DNA of 64,000 bases from Bowmanella yangjiangensis (GCF_017255015.1 NZ_JAFKCS010000001.1:430772-494771); one strand, 5' to 3'; shown: positions 54,227 to 63,459, counted from the stretch's first letter. Numbers and translations: made by a program. Notes: a model not told the origin generated them from the sequence alone.

Positions 54227-56965
54227 ATGCTAGCTGGAAAACCTAAACTCGCGTACTTGCCCATGTTGGTGGCCTGTAATCTGGGCCTGGCATTACCTGC
54301 CATGGCGCAAGACCAGGCCCTGCAAGGTGAGGATGCACAGGTTGAAGTCATTAATGTCAAAGGGATTAAGGGAAGTCTGATTCGTTCCATGGACATTAAG
54401 CGCGAAAGCGCCAACGTGGTAGACGCGATTTCAGCCGAGGACATTGGTAAGTTTCCCGACCAGAACGTTGCCGAATCATTGCAGCGTATTACCGGCGTAT
54501 CTATTGACCGCGAAGGCGGCGAGGGCCAACTGGTTACCGTTCGTGGTATGGGGCCTGAATTTAACGCCGTACTCTTGAACGGCCGTGTGCTGGCGACTGT
54601 GGGCGACCCTTCTTCCATGAGCTGGGAAGGTACGCCAGGTGGCCGTGCCTTCAGTTTTGATATTCTGCCCACCGAGCTTATCAACGGCGCCGAAGTATAC
54701 AAAACCCAATCAGGCGAACTGCAGGAAGGGGCTATCGGCGCAACTATTAATATCACCACCATGCGTCCCTTTGACAACAAAGGTTTTCAGGCCGTTGCCA
54801 GTGCTAAGGCCCTGTACGATGACATGACTGGTAAAACCAAGCCGCAGCTGTCTGGCGTCATTAGCAATACCTTTAACGACGACAAATTTGGTGTGCTGGT
54901 GTCATTAGCCAGCTATCAGCGCGAGAGCCGTTATGAAGAAGCCAACACCGCTTACTACTTCAAAGTAACCGACGATCTGGACGGCCAGAACTACGGCGAA
55001 ATCTACTTCCCGCGTAACTATGATCAGATAGTACAAAGCGAAGACAGAGAGCGTTTAAGCGGTACCTTCGTGGCCCAGTATGCGCCTACCGATGATCTGA
55101 CCATGACGTTGGATTACATGCACTCTACCTATGATGTGAAGGGCAGACAGGATATCTATCCTTCCTGGTTTACCCCTGGCAACGTGCGTAATCCGGTGCT
55201 GGACGAAAACAATACTTTGATTTATGCCGATTTCGTTGACGTGTACGTCGAGTCTATGGCTCGTCAGTCTGATGCCTCCAGTAGCCTGGATGCCTACGGC
55301 TTTAATGCTGAATGGCAAGCCACAGACAACTGGCGTATGGAGCTGGATATCAGTGCCTCCAAGGCCGAATCCGATCCGGGTAAAGGTTGGTCTGATGTGG
55401 TAGTAGGGCGCCCAGGCACCTTCTCTTATGACCGCCAGCAGGGCCAGCAAGTACCCACCATGACCTTCGATCAGCTACAAGCCGGCGATACCCTGACCGC
55501 TGGCTGGACCTCGCTGCAAGGCACCAAGCTGGAAGACGAAGTTTTCGGTACTAAGCTGGATAACCGTTTGTATCTGGAAGCCGGTCCGCTGGTGGAAGTG
55601 CGTTTCGGTGCCCATTATTCAGACCGCACTTTGAATAAGGTCTATGGTGAAACCGAAGGCCCACTGTCCTGGATCTATGCAGACAATAGTGTGCGTATCC
55701 CGCTGCCTGACTCGTTGTTCAACTTGTTTGATGCCGACGGCTTCCTGTCTGGTGCCTCAGGTACCCCGGTAAACCAGTGGCCTACCTTTAACACCGACGA
55801 GATCATGGCCTATCTGAGCCGCGACGAAGTGATTGCGCTGCTCGATGATCCCGAAGCGGCTAAAGCGGTATTCAGCCGCAACGGTTTTGGCATAGTGCCA
55901 GACCAGTCCGCTTATGAAGTCAATGAAGAAGTGCTGGCGCTGTATGCCGACTTCAAACTGGAAGGCGAAGTAGGCGATATGCCCTGGAGCCTGGTGGCCG
56001 GTATGCGTTATGTGGATACCCAAAGCACCTCCAGCGGCAAACAGATTGCCCTGCTAGATCTGTTACCTTCACAGAATGAGCCTAACAAGGTCTTTGCTGT
56101 GTACTCCGACGACTATGTTCCAGTGGAGATCACCAACAGCTATCAGGACTGGCTACCCAGCCTGAATGCCAATATCAACTTTACCGACACTCTGGTAGGC
56201 CGCGGTGCGATTTCACGCTCCATGACTCGCCCTGAACTGAACGAGATGAGCCCGCTGACCAGCTATGGTGACGGTCAAATCGATGGTTTAAGTGGCTCCG
56301 GTAGCAACCCGCTGCTGGCGCCTTACACCTCAGAAAACGTCGATTTGTCGCTGGAATGGTATTACGAGGAAGGAAGCTATGCTGCGCTGGCTTACTTCAG
56401 TAAGGACATTGACGGTTATCTGGGCACCAGCGTGTTGCCAGAGACCCTGAATCTGCCAAGTGGTAGCTACAAGTACGAGATTTCTCGTCCAGTGAATGAA
56501 AACAGCACTAAGGTGGATGGTTACGAGTTTGCTGTACAGCATATGTTTACCACCCTACCTGAGCCGTTTGATGGATTGGGTGTGATCTTCAACCTGACCA
56601 AAGTGGACAGCAAGTCTACCGAAGACAGTCTGCCGCTGATTGGTTTGGGTGACTCGCAAAACCTGATCCTGTTCTACGAGAAAGACGGCTTCCAGTTGCG
56701 TCTGGCCTACAACAACCGTTCACGTTTCCTGCAAACCAAGCCTGTTACTTCGGGTAGCAGACAGCGTGATGGTCACTATGTGGATGACTTCGCGCAGCTG
56801 GATATCAGCGGCAGCTATGACATCAACGAGAATTTCACTGTTTTCTTTGAAGGGATTAACCTGACCAATGAACTGACCGTGAAGAGCGCCGAGTACGCAA
56901 ATCAAACCTTGCAGGTGATTGAAACCGGCCCTCGTTATGCACTGGGTGTTCGCGCCAAGTTCTAA
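54227..56965 (+). CDS. TonB-dependent receptor of the glycan locus
   Basis: The ~912-residue outer-membrane receptor has a signal peptide (ending LGLALPAMA-Q), a TonB-box-like VEVINVKGIKGSL, and a plug of the oligosaccharide-receptor type: SAEDIGKFPDQNVAESLQRI, TGVSIDREGGEGQLVTVRGM and GPEFNAVLLNGRVLAT, then FDILPTELINGAEVYKTQSG. The barrel ends GPRYALGVRAKF with terminal Phe. The IGKFPDQNVAESLQR form is typical of receptors linked to polysaccharide utilisation in Alteromonadales and Xanthomonads. The ATG at 54227 has ACGAGG upstream; a TTG at 54197 is in frame but lacks support. The substrate is probably an oligosaccharide released by secreted enzymes. Confidence 0.93.
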   Translation: MLAGKPKLAYLPMLVACNLGLALPAMAQDQALQGEDAQVEVINVKGIKGSLIRSMDIKRESANVVDAISAEDIGKFPDQNVAESLQRITGVSIDREGGEGQLVTVRGMGPEFNAVLLNGRVLATVGDPSSMSWEGTPGGRAFSFDILPTELINGAEVYKTQSGELQEGAIGATINITTMRPFDNKGFQAVASAKALYDDMTGKTKPQLSGVISNTFNDDKFGVLVSLASYQRESRYEEANTAYYFKVTDDLDGQNYGEIYFPRNYDQIVQSEDRERLSGTFVAQYAPTDDLTMTLDYMHSTYDVKGRQDIYPSWFTPGNVRNPVLDENNTLIYADFVDVYVESMARQSDASSSLDAYGFNAEWQATDNWRMELDISASKAESDPGKGWSDVVVGRPGTFSYDRQQGQQVPTMTFDQLQAGDTLTAGWTSLQGTKLEDEVFGTKLDNRLYLEAGPLVEVRFGAHYSDRTLNKVYGETEGPLSWIYADNSVRIPLPDSLFNLFDADGFLSGASGTPVNQWPTFNTDEIMAYLSRDEVIALLDDPEAAKAVFSRNGFGIVPDQSAYEVNEEVLALYADFKLEGEVGDMPWSLVAGMRYVDTQSTSSGKQIALLDLLPSQNEPNKVFAVYSDDYVPVEITNSYQDWLPSLNANINFTDTLVGRGAISRSMTRPELNEMSPLTSYGDGQIDGLSGSGSNPLLAPYTSENVDLSLEWYYEEGSYAALAYFSKDIDGYLGTSVLPETLNLPSGSYKYEISRPVNENSTKVDGYEFAVQHMFTTLPEPFDGLGVIFNLTKVDSKSTEDSLPLIGLGDSQNLILFYEKDGFQLRLAYNNRSRFLQTKPVTSGSRQRDGHYVDDFAQLDISGSYDINENFTVFFEGINLTNELTVKSAEYANQTLQVIETGPRYALGVRAKF

Positions 56966-56982
56966 GTTTCCTGTGCCTGTCT

Positions 56983-57037
56983 GGAGGTGTACGCACCTCC
57001 TTTACTGTCAATCCCGGGCTATGCCCGGGATTTTTTT
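56983..57037 (+). terminator. Double-hairpin terminator after the second receptor gene
   Basis: Hairpin 1 is GGAGGTG-TACG-CACCTCC (56983-57000). Hairpin 2 is ATCCCGGGC-TAT-GCCCGGGAT (57011-57031), followed by six Ts. Confidence 0.92.
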
Positions 57038-57129
57038 ATCTGCTTACCATTGTGAAAAACCCTGACGTTGTGCCGGAGCTGATGCCTTTGCGTGCTGTGC
57101 AGAATTTCACCATTCAATACTAATAATGT

Positions 57130-57146
57130 TATTTATATTATAAATG
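57130..57146. promoter_or_regulatory. AT-rich palindromic operator, copy 3 (NhaC-GH110 promoter)
   Basis: TATTTATA-T-TATAAATG: same 17-bp dyad as at 54106, with one terminal mismatch. A further half-site TATAAATG is at 57170-57177. It lies ~60 bp upstream of the antiporter start. Confidence 0.65.
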
Positions 57147-57204
57147 TTGTCATTGTTAATGGCTTGTAATATAAATGGAGGTTGACTCAACGGAGATGTC
57201 GCTT

Positions 57205-58689
57205 ATGTCCCAACCTCGTCAGCCCAGTTTGCTGCAAGCCCTTATTCCTATTGCCGCGCTTTTGCTTCTGCTGTTTCTGGCGGTGTATTACTTTGGTGAT
57301 GACTCCTCCTCTGGCCCCAATCAGATAGCCCTGTTGTTGTGTGCTGGGGTGGCTACCGTGATTGGCCGCTATAACGGTTATCGTCGTGAGCAGATTGAAC
57401 AGGCCATAGTGAAGGGCATCAGCCTGACGCTGGGGGCGATTCTGATCCTGCTGGCGGTGGGTTCACTCATTGGCAGTTGGCTGCTATCCGGCACCGTGCC
57501 GACCATGATTTACTATGGCCTGAAGCTATTAAACCCAGACTATTTCTATCTGAGCAGCTGTATTATTTGTGCCATTGTGGCGCTGAGCATCGGCAGCAGC
57601 TGGACAGTGGCAGCCACCATAGGTGTCGCACTAATGGGGGTCGCCAGTGGCTTGGGTCTGTCGGAAGTGATTTGCGCCGGTGCCATTGTCAGCGGTGCCT
57701 ATTTTGGTGACAAGTTGTCGCCCTTGTCTGACACCACCAACCTCGCTCCCGCAGTGGCAGGCACCGACCTGTTCACTCATATCCGTTTTATGCTGTACAG
57801 CACTCTGCCAAGTTTTGCCCTGACCCTGGTGTTATTTCTGATCCTGGGCCTGCAGGAAGGGCGCGGTGCGCAGCCGGTGGAACTGGACGCCTTGCTGGGC
57901 AGTTTGTCTATGCAGTTTCATATAGCCTGGTATTTATTGCTGCCGCTGGGGATTACCTTGTTTCTGGCCTTTCGCAAGTTGCCCGCTTTTCCCGCCATTG
58001 GCATCGGCGCCTTGTTTGGCGCTCTGATGGCGGTGCTATTTCAGCAAGACTTTATCCAGGCCCAGGCCGATCCCAGTCTGGGCGAAGTTGGCGGCACTAT
58101 CACTGTGGTGTGGAAGGCGATGTATGCCGGGGTAAATCTGGAAACCCCTGACCCGCTGCTAAAAGATCTGCTCAGTGGCGGCGGTATGGGCTCGATGCTA
58201 AATACCATCTGGCTGATTATCTCGGCTATGACCTTCGGCTCGGTGATGGAAGCCACGGGGCTATTGCAGCGTGTGGTGCAGTCCTTGCTCAAAATGGCCA
58301 AGTCAGTGGCCGGCCTGATTATCACCACCATCAGCACCGCCTTTGGTACTAACCTGATTGCCGCCGACCAGTATATTGCCATTGTGATGCCAGGGCGGAT
58401 GTTTAAACCCGAATACGAAAAACGCAATCTGGCGCCGGAGAATCTATCCCGCGCGGTGGAAGACGGCGGCACATGCACCTCGGCGCTGATCCCCTGGAAT
58501 ACTTGTGGTGCCTATATGCAGTCAGTGCTGCTGGTGAACCCTTTTGATTATGCCCTGTATGCTTTCTTTAACTGGCTGACGCCACTGACGGGGATTTTAT
58601 TGGCCTTGCTGGGCGTGAAGCGCCTGCAACAACCCAACACCCAGCTCAATGGGGGAGAGGAGGCAGAACATGCAGTTCAAACTCGTTAG
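57205..58689 (+). CDS. NhaC-family Na+/H+ antiporter-type transporter
   Basis: The ~494-residue inner-membrane protein has about 12 helices. Family stretches: ISLTLGAILILLAVGSLIGS near residue 80, VALSIGSSWTVAATIGVALM near residue 130, GAYFGDKLSPLSDTTNLAPA near residue 168 (D-K-x-S-P-x-S-D-T, the NhaC signature) and TFGTNLIAADQYIAIVMPGR-like AFGTNLIAADQYIAIVMPGR near residue 385. Relatives exchange Na+/H+ or malate/lactate. The ATG at 57205 has CGGAG at 9-bp spacing; in-frame ATGs at 57175 and 57196 are possible. Its end overlaps the GH110 start by 20 bp. Its place in a glycan locus is unusual. Confidence 0.85.
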   Translation: MSQPRQPSLLQALIPIAALLLLLFLAVYYFGDDSSSGPNQIALLLCAGVATVIGRYNGYRREQIEQAIVKGISLTLGAILILLAVGSLIGSWLLSGTVPTMIYYGLKLLNPDYFYLSSCIICAIVALSIGSSWTVAATIGVALMGVASGLGLSEVICAGAIVSGAYFGDKLSPLSDTTNLAPAVAGTDLFTHIRFMLYSTLPSFALTLVLFLILGLQEGRGAQPVELDALLGSLSMQFHIAWYLLLPLGITLFLAFRKLPAFPAIGIGALFGALMAVLFQQDFIQAQADPSLGEVGGTITVVWKAMYAGVNLETPDPLLKDLLSGGGMGSMLNTIWLIISAMTFGSVMEATGLLQRVVQSLLKMAKSVAGLIITTISTAFGTNLIAADQYIAIVMPGRMFKPEYEKRNLAPENLSRAVEDGGTCTSALIPWNTCGAYMQSVLLVNPFDYALYAFFNWLTPLTGILLALLGVKRLQQPNTQLNGGEEAEHAVQTR

Positions 58690-60409
58690 ACTTTTTCTAT
58701 TACTTTGCCTGATCGCTGGCGGCCTTCATACTTCGGTTAAGGCGCAGGATATCAATGTGCAGGATTTTGGAGCCGTGCCTGGCAAACCGGATGTCAGCCA
58801 GGCAGTGCAAGCTGCCATAACACAACTGCATCGCCAGGGCGGTGGCACCTTGCGTTTCCCTGCTGGTGAATATCATTTCAGGCTGCCCGGCGCACAGGCT
58901 GATTTCGCACGTTTAATGAGTGGGGAACTGCACTACGACACTAAATGGGGGAAGCCGGGCATTGCCTATCATAAAGCCATGTCTTTTGTTGGACTCAGTG
59001 GGGTGGAGATCATCGGCGAAGACGCCAGATTGGTGTTTCACGGTTTAGTCCAGCCAATGGAGTTTGTCGATTCTCAGCAGGTTCGTGTGCAGGGGCTAAG
59101 TATCGACTGGCAAAGGCCGGCGTTCTCGGTAGGCACTGTGGTGGCCAGTCGCGCCGATGGTTTTGATCTGCAGGTGGACAACGACTTTCCGCTGCAAGGG
59201 GGCGAACCTGTCTGGGCGCTGATGGATTTTGATGTGCAGCGCAATCGCCTGGGGCTGGTGGATGACTGGCGGTTGTCTGCTCCACTGCAGCTTTTGGCAC
59301 CGCAACTGGTCAGAGTCAGTGGCAGTAAGGCTGTGCCTGTGGGGAATCTGGTGATTCTGCGCCATGTAGGCAACTATCGTCCTGCCATTCATTTGCTGCG
59401 CACTAGCCAGGTAAGGTTTGAAGACGTGCAAATTCTGGCCGCGCCGGGTATGGGGATTATCGGTCATCAGTGTGCTGACATTGTGATGCAAAACTTGCAG
59501 GTAAAGCCTAAAGTCGGCCGCTTGATGTCCACCAATACCGATGCCACGCATTTTATTAGTTGCACGGGCGAAATCCGTATTCAGGACAGCTACTTTGAGG
59601 GCATGGGTGATGATGCCACTAATGTGCATGGCTTTTATCTGTCCATACAGAAAAGCGTATCCACTCATAGCGTCAGGGCCTATTTGTCGGTGAACACCCA
59701 GGATCTGTTACCCGACTGGCCGCAGCCCGGTGATGAGATGGAGTGGGTCAGAGGCGACACCCTAAAACCCTATGCCAGAAATATCCTCAATGGCATTGAG
59801 CTGAATAACGACGGTAGTGCCGATTTGCATTTTGCCCAGCCAATTGACAGCGCTGTGCTGCCCACGGATCTGTTGGCCAATGCCAGCAAAGTGGCGCGGT
59901 TAGTGTTTAAGAATAATCAGGTAAAGCGCATTCGAGCCCGGGGAATTCTGTTCCAATCCCGCGGCGCGCTGATTGAGAACAATGAATTTGTTGATAATAC
60001 CGGTACCGGCATTCTAATTGATACGGCCACCGGCTGGATGGAGTCTATTGGTACCCAGGATGTAGTGATCCGCAACAATACCCTGGTTGGCAATGGCTAC
60101 GGTGATGGCACCTACAAGGAAGCTTCGGGCATAGCCGTGCTCACCGAGTCCAGTGCCATGGCCTCAGGGGTACACAATGGCCTGCTGATTGAAAACAACC
60201 GCATCCAAGGGGTAGGCAAAACCGGGGTTTATATCTGTTGCAGCCGTGATGTGATTTTAAAAGGCAACCAGATAGCCGGTAATGCGGTTTCACTGCGGTT
60301 GGAATACAGCGATAAGGTACAACTAAATGGCCATTTTCCAGGCTGGATAAAAGGTCGCGGCAACCAGCATATTCAGCTGTCTGAGCCTGTCAGCGCCACG
60401 CAACACTGA
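58670..60409 (+). CDS. GH110 alpha-1,3-galactosidase
   Basis: The ~579-residue protein has a signal peptide (FKLVRLFLLLCLIAGGLHTS) and a right-handed beta-helix. It matches GH110 in NVQDFGAVPGKPDVSQAVQA near residue 30, MSFVGLSGVEIIGEDARLVF near residue 105, NTDATHFISCTGEIRIQDSY near residue 290, then FEGMGDDATNVHGFYLSI with paired Asp of the active-site region, and later NxxVxxNTGTGILI-like helix rungs. GH110 enzymes invert and release terminal alpha-1,3-linked galactose, as in blood-group B or related galactans. The ATG at 58670 has GAGGAGG upstream. It is translationally coupled to the NhaC gene. Confidence 0.88.
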   Translation: MQFKLVRLFLLLCLIAGGLHTSVKAQDINVQDFGAVPGKPDVSQAVQAAITQLHRQGGGTLRFPAGEYHFRLPGAQADFARLMSGELHYDTKWGKPGIAYHKAMSFVGLSGVEIIGEDARLVFHGLVQPMEFVDSQQVRVQGLSIDWQRPAFSVGTVVASRADGFDLQVDNDFPLQGGEPVWALMDFDVQRNRLGLVDDWRLSAPLQLLAPQLVRVSGSKAVPVGNLVILRHVGNYRPAIHLLRTSQVRFEDVQILAAPGMGIIGHQCADIVMQNLQVKPKVGRLMSTNTDATHFISCTGEIRIQDSYFEGMGDDATNVHGFYLSIQKSVSTHSVRAYLSVNTQDLLPDWPQPGDEMEWVRGDTLKPYARNILNGIELNNDGSADLHFAQPIDSAVLPTDLLANASKVARLVFKNNQVKRIRARGILFQSRGALIENNEFVDNTGTGILIDTATGWMESIGTQDVVIRNNTLVGNGYGDGTYKEASGIAVLTESSAMASGVHNGLLIENNRIQGVGKTGVYICCSRDVILKGNQIAGNAVSLRLEYSDKVQLNGHFPGWIKGRGNQHIQLSEPVSATQH

Positions 60410-60511
60410 CGTTGCTGAAGGCTCAAGTCGCTAGTGTCTTGCCCTTGCAATCTGCTAGGCTAGGGCAAATCGCCTTATTCTGAGGCGGTATTGCATAAAC
60501 AAGGCATTCCT

Positions 60512-61045
60512 TTGGCGCTTAAGCCCACCATTTTTAAGTTTATTATTTCCTTGTCAGATCTGGATCGGGATTACTACGACACCCTGCATCTGACTGTGGC
60601 GCAGCATCCGTCAGAATCTACCGAGCGTATGATGGCGCGGGTGATGGCCTATTGTTTAAATGCCCGGGAAGGTCTGGTGTTTACCACCGGACTGAGTACC
60701 CCCAATGAGCCGGATATCTGGCAGCGCAGCCTGGATGACCAATTGCTGACCTGGATAGATGTAGGTGAACCTGCCTTCGAGCGCATCAAAAAGGCGTCAC
60801 GCCAGGCTGGCGAAGTCAAAATCTACAGTTTTAATCAAAAATCTGAGGTGTGGTGGCAGCAGGAGCAGGCGCAGTTCAGGCGCTTGCCCATCAGCGTAAT
60901 GCGTTTCCCCTGGCCGGCCATTCAGTCTCTGGCCAAACTGGTTGAGCGCTCTATGGTGTGCTCGGTCAGTATCAGCGACGGCACTTTGTATATAGCAGCT
61001 AAGTTAGGCGAGGCCGAGGTCCCGTGTTTGGTTTTACAGCCTTAG
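60512..61045 (+). CDS. yaeQ: YaeQ-family protein
   Basis: The ~177-residue protein follows the E. coli YaeQ sequence pattern throughout: ALKPTIFKFIISLSDLDRDY, TVAQHPSESTERMMARVMAY, FTTGLSTPNEPDIWQRSLDD, WIDVGEPAFERIKKASRQAG, WWQQEQAQFRRLPISVMRF. YaeQ has a PD-(D/E)XK nuclease-like fold, with the E/K candidates in those stretches; its function is not established. The family N-terminus is M-A-L-K, which fits the TTG at 60512 (AAGG upstream) better than the TTG at 60491. Confidence 0.93.
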   Translation: MALKPTIFKFIISLSDLDRDYYDTLHLTVAQHPSESTERMMARVMAYCLNAREGLVFTTGLSTPNEPDIWQRSLDDQLLTWIDVGEPAFERIKKASRQAGEVKIYSFNQKSEVWWQQEQAQFRRLPISVMRFPWPAIQSLAKLVERSMVCSVSISDGTLYIAAKLGEAEVPCLVLQP

Positions 61046-61098
61046 TCTTTGCCGTGTGGCAAGGCTAAAAGTTGCCGTCTGATTGTCATCAGATAAAG

Positions 61099-61305
61099 CT
61101 ATTCGATATCCAACAGGTCTCCCGGCTTGCAATCAAGGGCCTCGCAAATTGCCAGTAGCGTGGTAAAACGAATGGCTTTGGCTCTACCGCACTTTAGCTT
61201 GGATAGGTTAGCCAGGGTAATATCTACCCGCTGAGCTAGCTCAGACAGGCTCATTTTTCGTTGCACTAAGAGTAAATCCAGATTGATCCTGAGCTGCCTT
61301 GTCAT
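61099..61305 (-). CDS. XRE/Cro-type HTH regulator (YozG-like)
   Basis: The 68-residue protein is a single HTH domain: RINLDLLLVQRKMSLSELAQ, RVDITLANLSKLKCGRAKAI, RFTTLLAICEALDCKPGDLL. This is the short YozG-like group, often paired with a small membrane protein, as seen here across the divergent gap. It probably binds the palindrome at 61377-61407 and controls its own gene and the neighbour; that is inference. Confidence 0.9.
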   Translation of the reverse strand: MTRQLRINLDLLLVQRKMSLSELAQRVDITLANLSKLKCGRAKAIRFTTLLAICEALDCKPGDLLDIE

Positions 61306-61376
61306 CAGGCTGTTTTCTCCCGCTTACATAGGTGACTGCAAGCTTGCCCTAACTTGATTAATTTATCAATAAGCGA

Positions 61377-61407
61377 CAATAATTTATCGATATTCGATAA
61401 ATTATTG
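61377..61407. promoter_or_regulatory. 31-bp palindrome with 14-bp perfect arms between the XRE gene and small membrane protein
   Basis: CAATAATTTATCGA (61377-61390), TAT, TCGATAAATTATTG (61394-61407). A related sequence, AATTTATCAATAAGCGA, lies just before it (about 61359-61375). Candidate operator for the divergent XRE regulator. Confidence 0.65.
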
Positions 61408-61499
61408 TTGATCTCAGCCTCAGCTCAGGCTAATTTGTGTAAAACCCGACCTTTTGTTGAGCGGTTTTTCGGTTGGTTCCTAACCCTAAGGAGAGCGCT

Positions 61500-61697
61500 G
61501 TGTTTGTTTTACTATTGCCATTACTGTTTATTGTTTTTGTTGTTACTGTGACCCTATGCAGCTACAAGTTAGGCATCACAAAAACGGAGAATCCTAAACT
61601 GGCTGCCTTGCTTGGATTTTTGGCTTCATTTGCACCGCCATTGGCGTTGATTTATCTGGCCGTTTTGTTGTTTAAAGATGATGTTGCTGTCGTTTGA
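61500..61697 (+). CDS. Small two-helix membrane protein opposite the XRE regulator
   Basis: The 65-residue protein starts at GTG 61500, with AAGGAGAG at ideal spacing upstream. Helix 1 is FVLLLPLLFIVFVVTVTLCS and helix 2 is LAALLGFLASFAPPLALIYL, with KLGITKTENP between and KDDVAVV at the C-terminus. I do not recognise the family. The divergent XRE gene and the shared palindrome suggest co-regulation. Confidence 0.65.
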   Translation: MFVLLLPLLFIVFVVTVTLCSYKLGITKTENPKLAALLGFLASFAPPLALIYLAVLLFKDDVAVV

Positions 61698-61825
61698 GCA
61701 GCAAACAAATGCGGGGTCATTTCCGCGGCGGTAAAGGCGCCCATTTTCTGCAATGCCAGATCAATCAGTTCCTGATATTGTTGAACGCCATACAGTTCTG
61801 AAAAGGCATCAAAGATGGTGGCCAT
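61652..61825 (-). CDS. Possible small protein antisense to the membrane protein gene
   Basis: A minus-strand frame from the ATG at 61825 encodes 57 residues (MATIFDAFSELYGVQQYQEL, IDLALQKMGAFTAAEMTPHL, FAAQTTATSSLNNKTAR). The composition looks protein-like for the first 40 residues, and the frame stays open upstream of the ATG until a stop near 61876. There is no good ribosome site, and its end overlaps the small membrane protein gene by 46 bp. It may be a gene remnant. Confidence 0.3.
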   Translation of the reverse strand: MATIFDAFSELYGVQQYQELIDLALQKMGAFTAAEMTPHLFAAQTTATSSLNNKTAR

Positions 61826-61895
61826 AGCAGGATATTCATCGCCTGCGCTTACAAGGGCAAAACTAAAGGCAACTTAGTTAGCAAGAACTTCATTG

Positions 61896-61931
61896 ACATG
61901 TGAAATTTCATATATATGATATTTCGCATGT
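61896..61931. promoter_or_regulatory. Candidate ArsR operator
   Basis: A 36-bp interrupted palindrome with ACATG.GAAAT..CATATATATG..ATTTC.CATGT symmetry (16 of 18 pairs), ending 13 bp before the arsR ATG. This is the expected place for arsenite-relieved autorepression. Confidence 0.65.
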
Positions 61932-61944
61932 GAAAGGAGGGCTT

Positions 61945-62274
61945 ATGCTATCACCCCTGATTTTTTTCAAATGTCTGGCCGAGGATACCCGGCTTAAATC
62001 CCTGCTGCTAATCAGCCTGCATAAGGAGCTGTGCGTTTGCGATCTGCAATCGGCATTGCAGCTTAGTCAGCCTAAGGTATCGCGGCATCTGGCGGATCTG
62101 CGCAAATGCAATCTGCTTAGCGATGAGCGCCGCGGCAAATGGGTGTATTACCGTTTGCATCCCGAATTGCCAGCCTGGGCGCAAGAGGTTATTGCCACCG
62201 CCGCCCGCCATAACAGCGAATTTTTAGCCGACTGCCAGCAACAGCTGACGGCCTGTTCATCCTGTGAGTCATAA
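61945..62274 (+). CDS. arsR: ArsR-family arsenic-responsive repressor
   Basis: The ~109-residue winged-helix repressor has LSPLIFFKCLAEDTRLKSLL, the metal-site helix HKELCVCDLQSALQLSQPKV with the C-V-C pair of E. coli-type ArsR, then SRHLADLRKCNLL and the wing DERRGKWVYYRLHP. Further Cys at the C-terminus (CSSCES) may add to As(III) binding. The ATG at 61945 has AAAGGAGGGC upstream. It is followed 1 bp later by arsC. Confidence 0.93.
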   Translation: MLSPLIFFKCLAEDTRLKSLLLISLHKELCVCDLQSALQLSQPKVSRHLADLRKCNLLSDERRGKWVYYRLHPELPAWAQEVIATAARHNSEFLADCQQQLTACSSCES

Positions 62275-62275
62275 C

Positions 62276-62743
62276 ATGAAGATTCTGTATATTTGCACCC
62301 ATAACCGCTGTCGCAGCATTCTATCTGAAGCCATAACTAATCATCTGGCAGATGGTCTGATTGAGGCCAGAAGTGCCGGCAGTCAGCCAGCCGGTCAGGT
62401 ACACCCCCTGTCACTTAAATACCTGGCCGAGGCCGGTATTGCCACAGATGGGTTGCAAAGCCAGTCCTGGGATGAATTTGAGGATTTTGCCCCGGATTTG
62501 GTGATTACGGTGTGTGATTCGGCGGCTGGTGAAAGCTGCCCGCTGTGGTTTGGTAAAAGCTTGAAACTGCATTGGGGGCTGGAAGACCCGTCCAAACTCA
62601 GCGGCAGCGATGAACAAATTGCCGAGGCCTTCAGGCACTGCATCGACCTGATTAAAGCGCGGGTATTGGTGCTAAAAGACCTGGTTGGCCAAGATAAATC
62701 CACCTGGGCCAAGGCCCTGCAACAACTGGGAGCAAGTCAATGA
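62276..62743 (+). CDS. arsC: Arsenate reductase, low-molecular-weight phosphatase type
   Basis: The ~155-residue enzyme has the phosphatase-fold P-loop CTHNRCRS (C-x5-R) at residues 7-14 and [20 protein letters not shown], and [10 protein letters not shown] near residue 83 provides the second and third Cys of the thioredoxin-type relay. It reduces arsenate to arsenite. A start at 62264 is possible, but the ATG at 62276 fits the family start ([10 protein letters not shown]). It overlaps arsH by 4 bp (ATGA). Confidence 0.93.
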   Translation: MKILYICTHNRCRSILSEAITNHLADGLIEARSAGSQPAGQVHPLSLKYLAEAGIATDGLQSQSWDEFEDFAPDLVITVCDSAAGESCPLWFGKSLKLHWGLEDPSKLSGSDEQIAEAFRHCIDLIKARVLVLKDLVGQDKSTWAKALQQLGASQ

Positions 62744-63459
62744 GCCTACAGGATCTGTCCCTGCCTAATCTGGATGAAACACAGTTTCAGGTGCCGGATG
62801 CACAGCAATTACAAGCACCCTTGTCCAGCCATAAGCCGCGCTTTTTATTGCTGTACGGCTCGCTTAGAACCCGCGCTTTCAGCCGTTTGGTGATTGAAGA
62901 GTGCGCGCGCCTGCTGACCCGTATGGGCGGCGAGGTGCGAATTTTTGACCCCAGCGGTTTGCCGCTGCCGGATGATGCCGACGATAGCCATCCTAAAGTA
63001 CAGGAGCTGCGCGAATTGGTGATCTGGTCAGAAGGGCAGGTTTGGTGCTCACCGGAGCGCCATGGTGCTATGACCGGCATTATGAAAGCACAGATTGACT
63101 GGATCCCATTGTCGATGGGGGCGGTAAGGCCCACGCAGGGTAAAACATTGGCGGTGATGCAGGTGGAGGGCGGTTCGCAGTCCTTTAACGTAGTCAATCA
63201 ACTGCGGGTATTAGGGCGCTGGATGCGGATGCTGACTATTCCTAATCAGTCATCGGTGGCCAAAGCCTTTTTAGAGTTTGACGACAATAACCGCATGAAG
63301 CCTTCCAGCTACTACAACCGTATTGTGGATGTGATGGAAGAGCTGATGAAGTTTACTCTGCTGACCCGGGATAACAGTGCTTATATGGTGGACCGTTATT
63401 CCGAGCGGGTGGAAAGTGCCGAACAACTGATGCAGCGCGTTAATCAACGGCAGATTTAG
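62740..63459 (+). CDS. arsH: ArsH organoarsenical oxidase (NADPH:FMN oxidoreductase)
   Basis: The 239-residue flavoprotein has [20 protein letters not shown] near residue 36 (FMN loop), [20 protein letters not shown] near residue 102, [40 protein letters not shown] and [20 protein letters not shown]. It oxidises trivalent organoarsenicals using NADPH and FMN. Translationally coupled to arsC. Confidence 0.95.
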   Translation: MSLQDLSLPNLDETQFQVPDAQQLQAPLSSHKPRFLLLYGSLRTRAFSRLVIEECARLLTRMGGEVRIFDPSGLPLPDDADDSHPKVQELRELVIWSEGQVWCSPERHGAMTGIMKAQIDWIPLSMGAVRPTQGKTLAVMQVEGGSQSFNVVNQLRVLGRWMRMLTIPNQSSVAKAFLEFDDNNRMKPSSYYNRIVDVMEELMKFTLLTRDNSAYMVDRYSERVESAEQLMQRVNQRQI

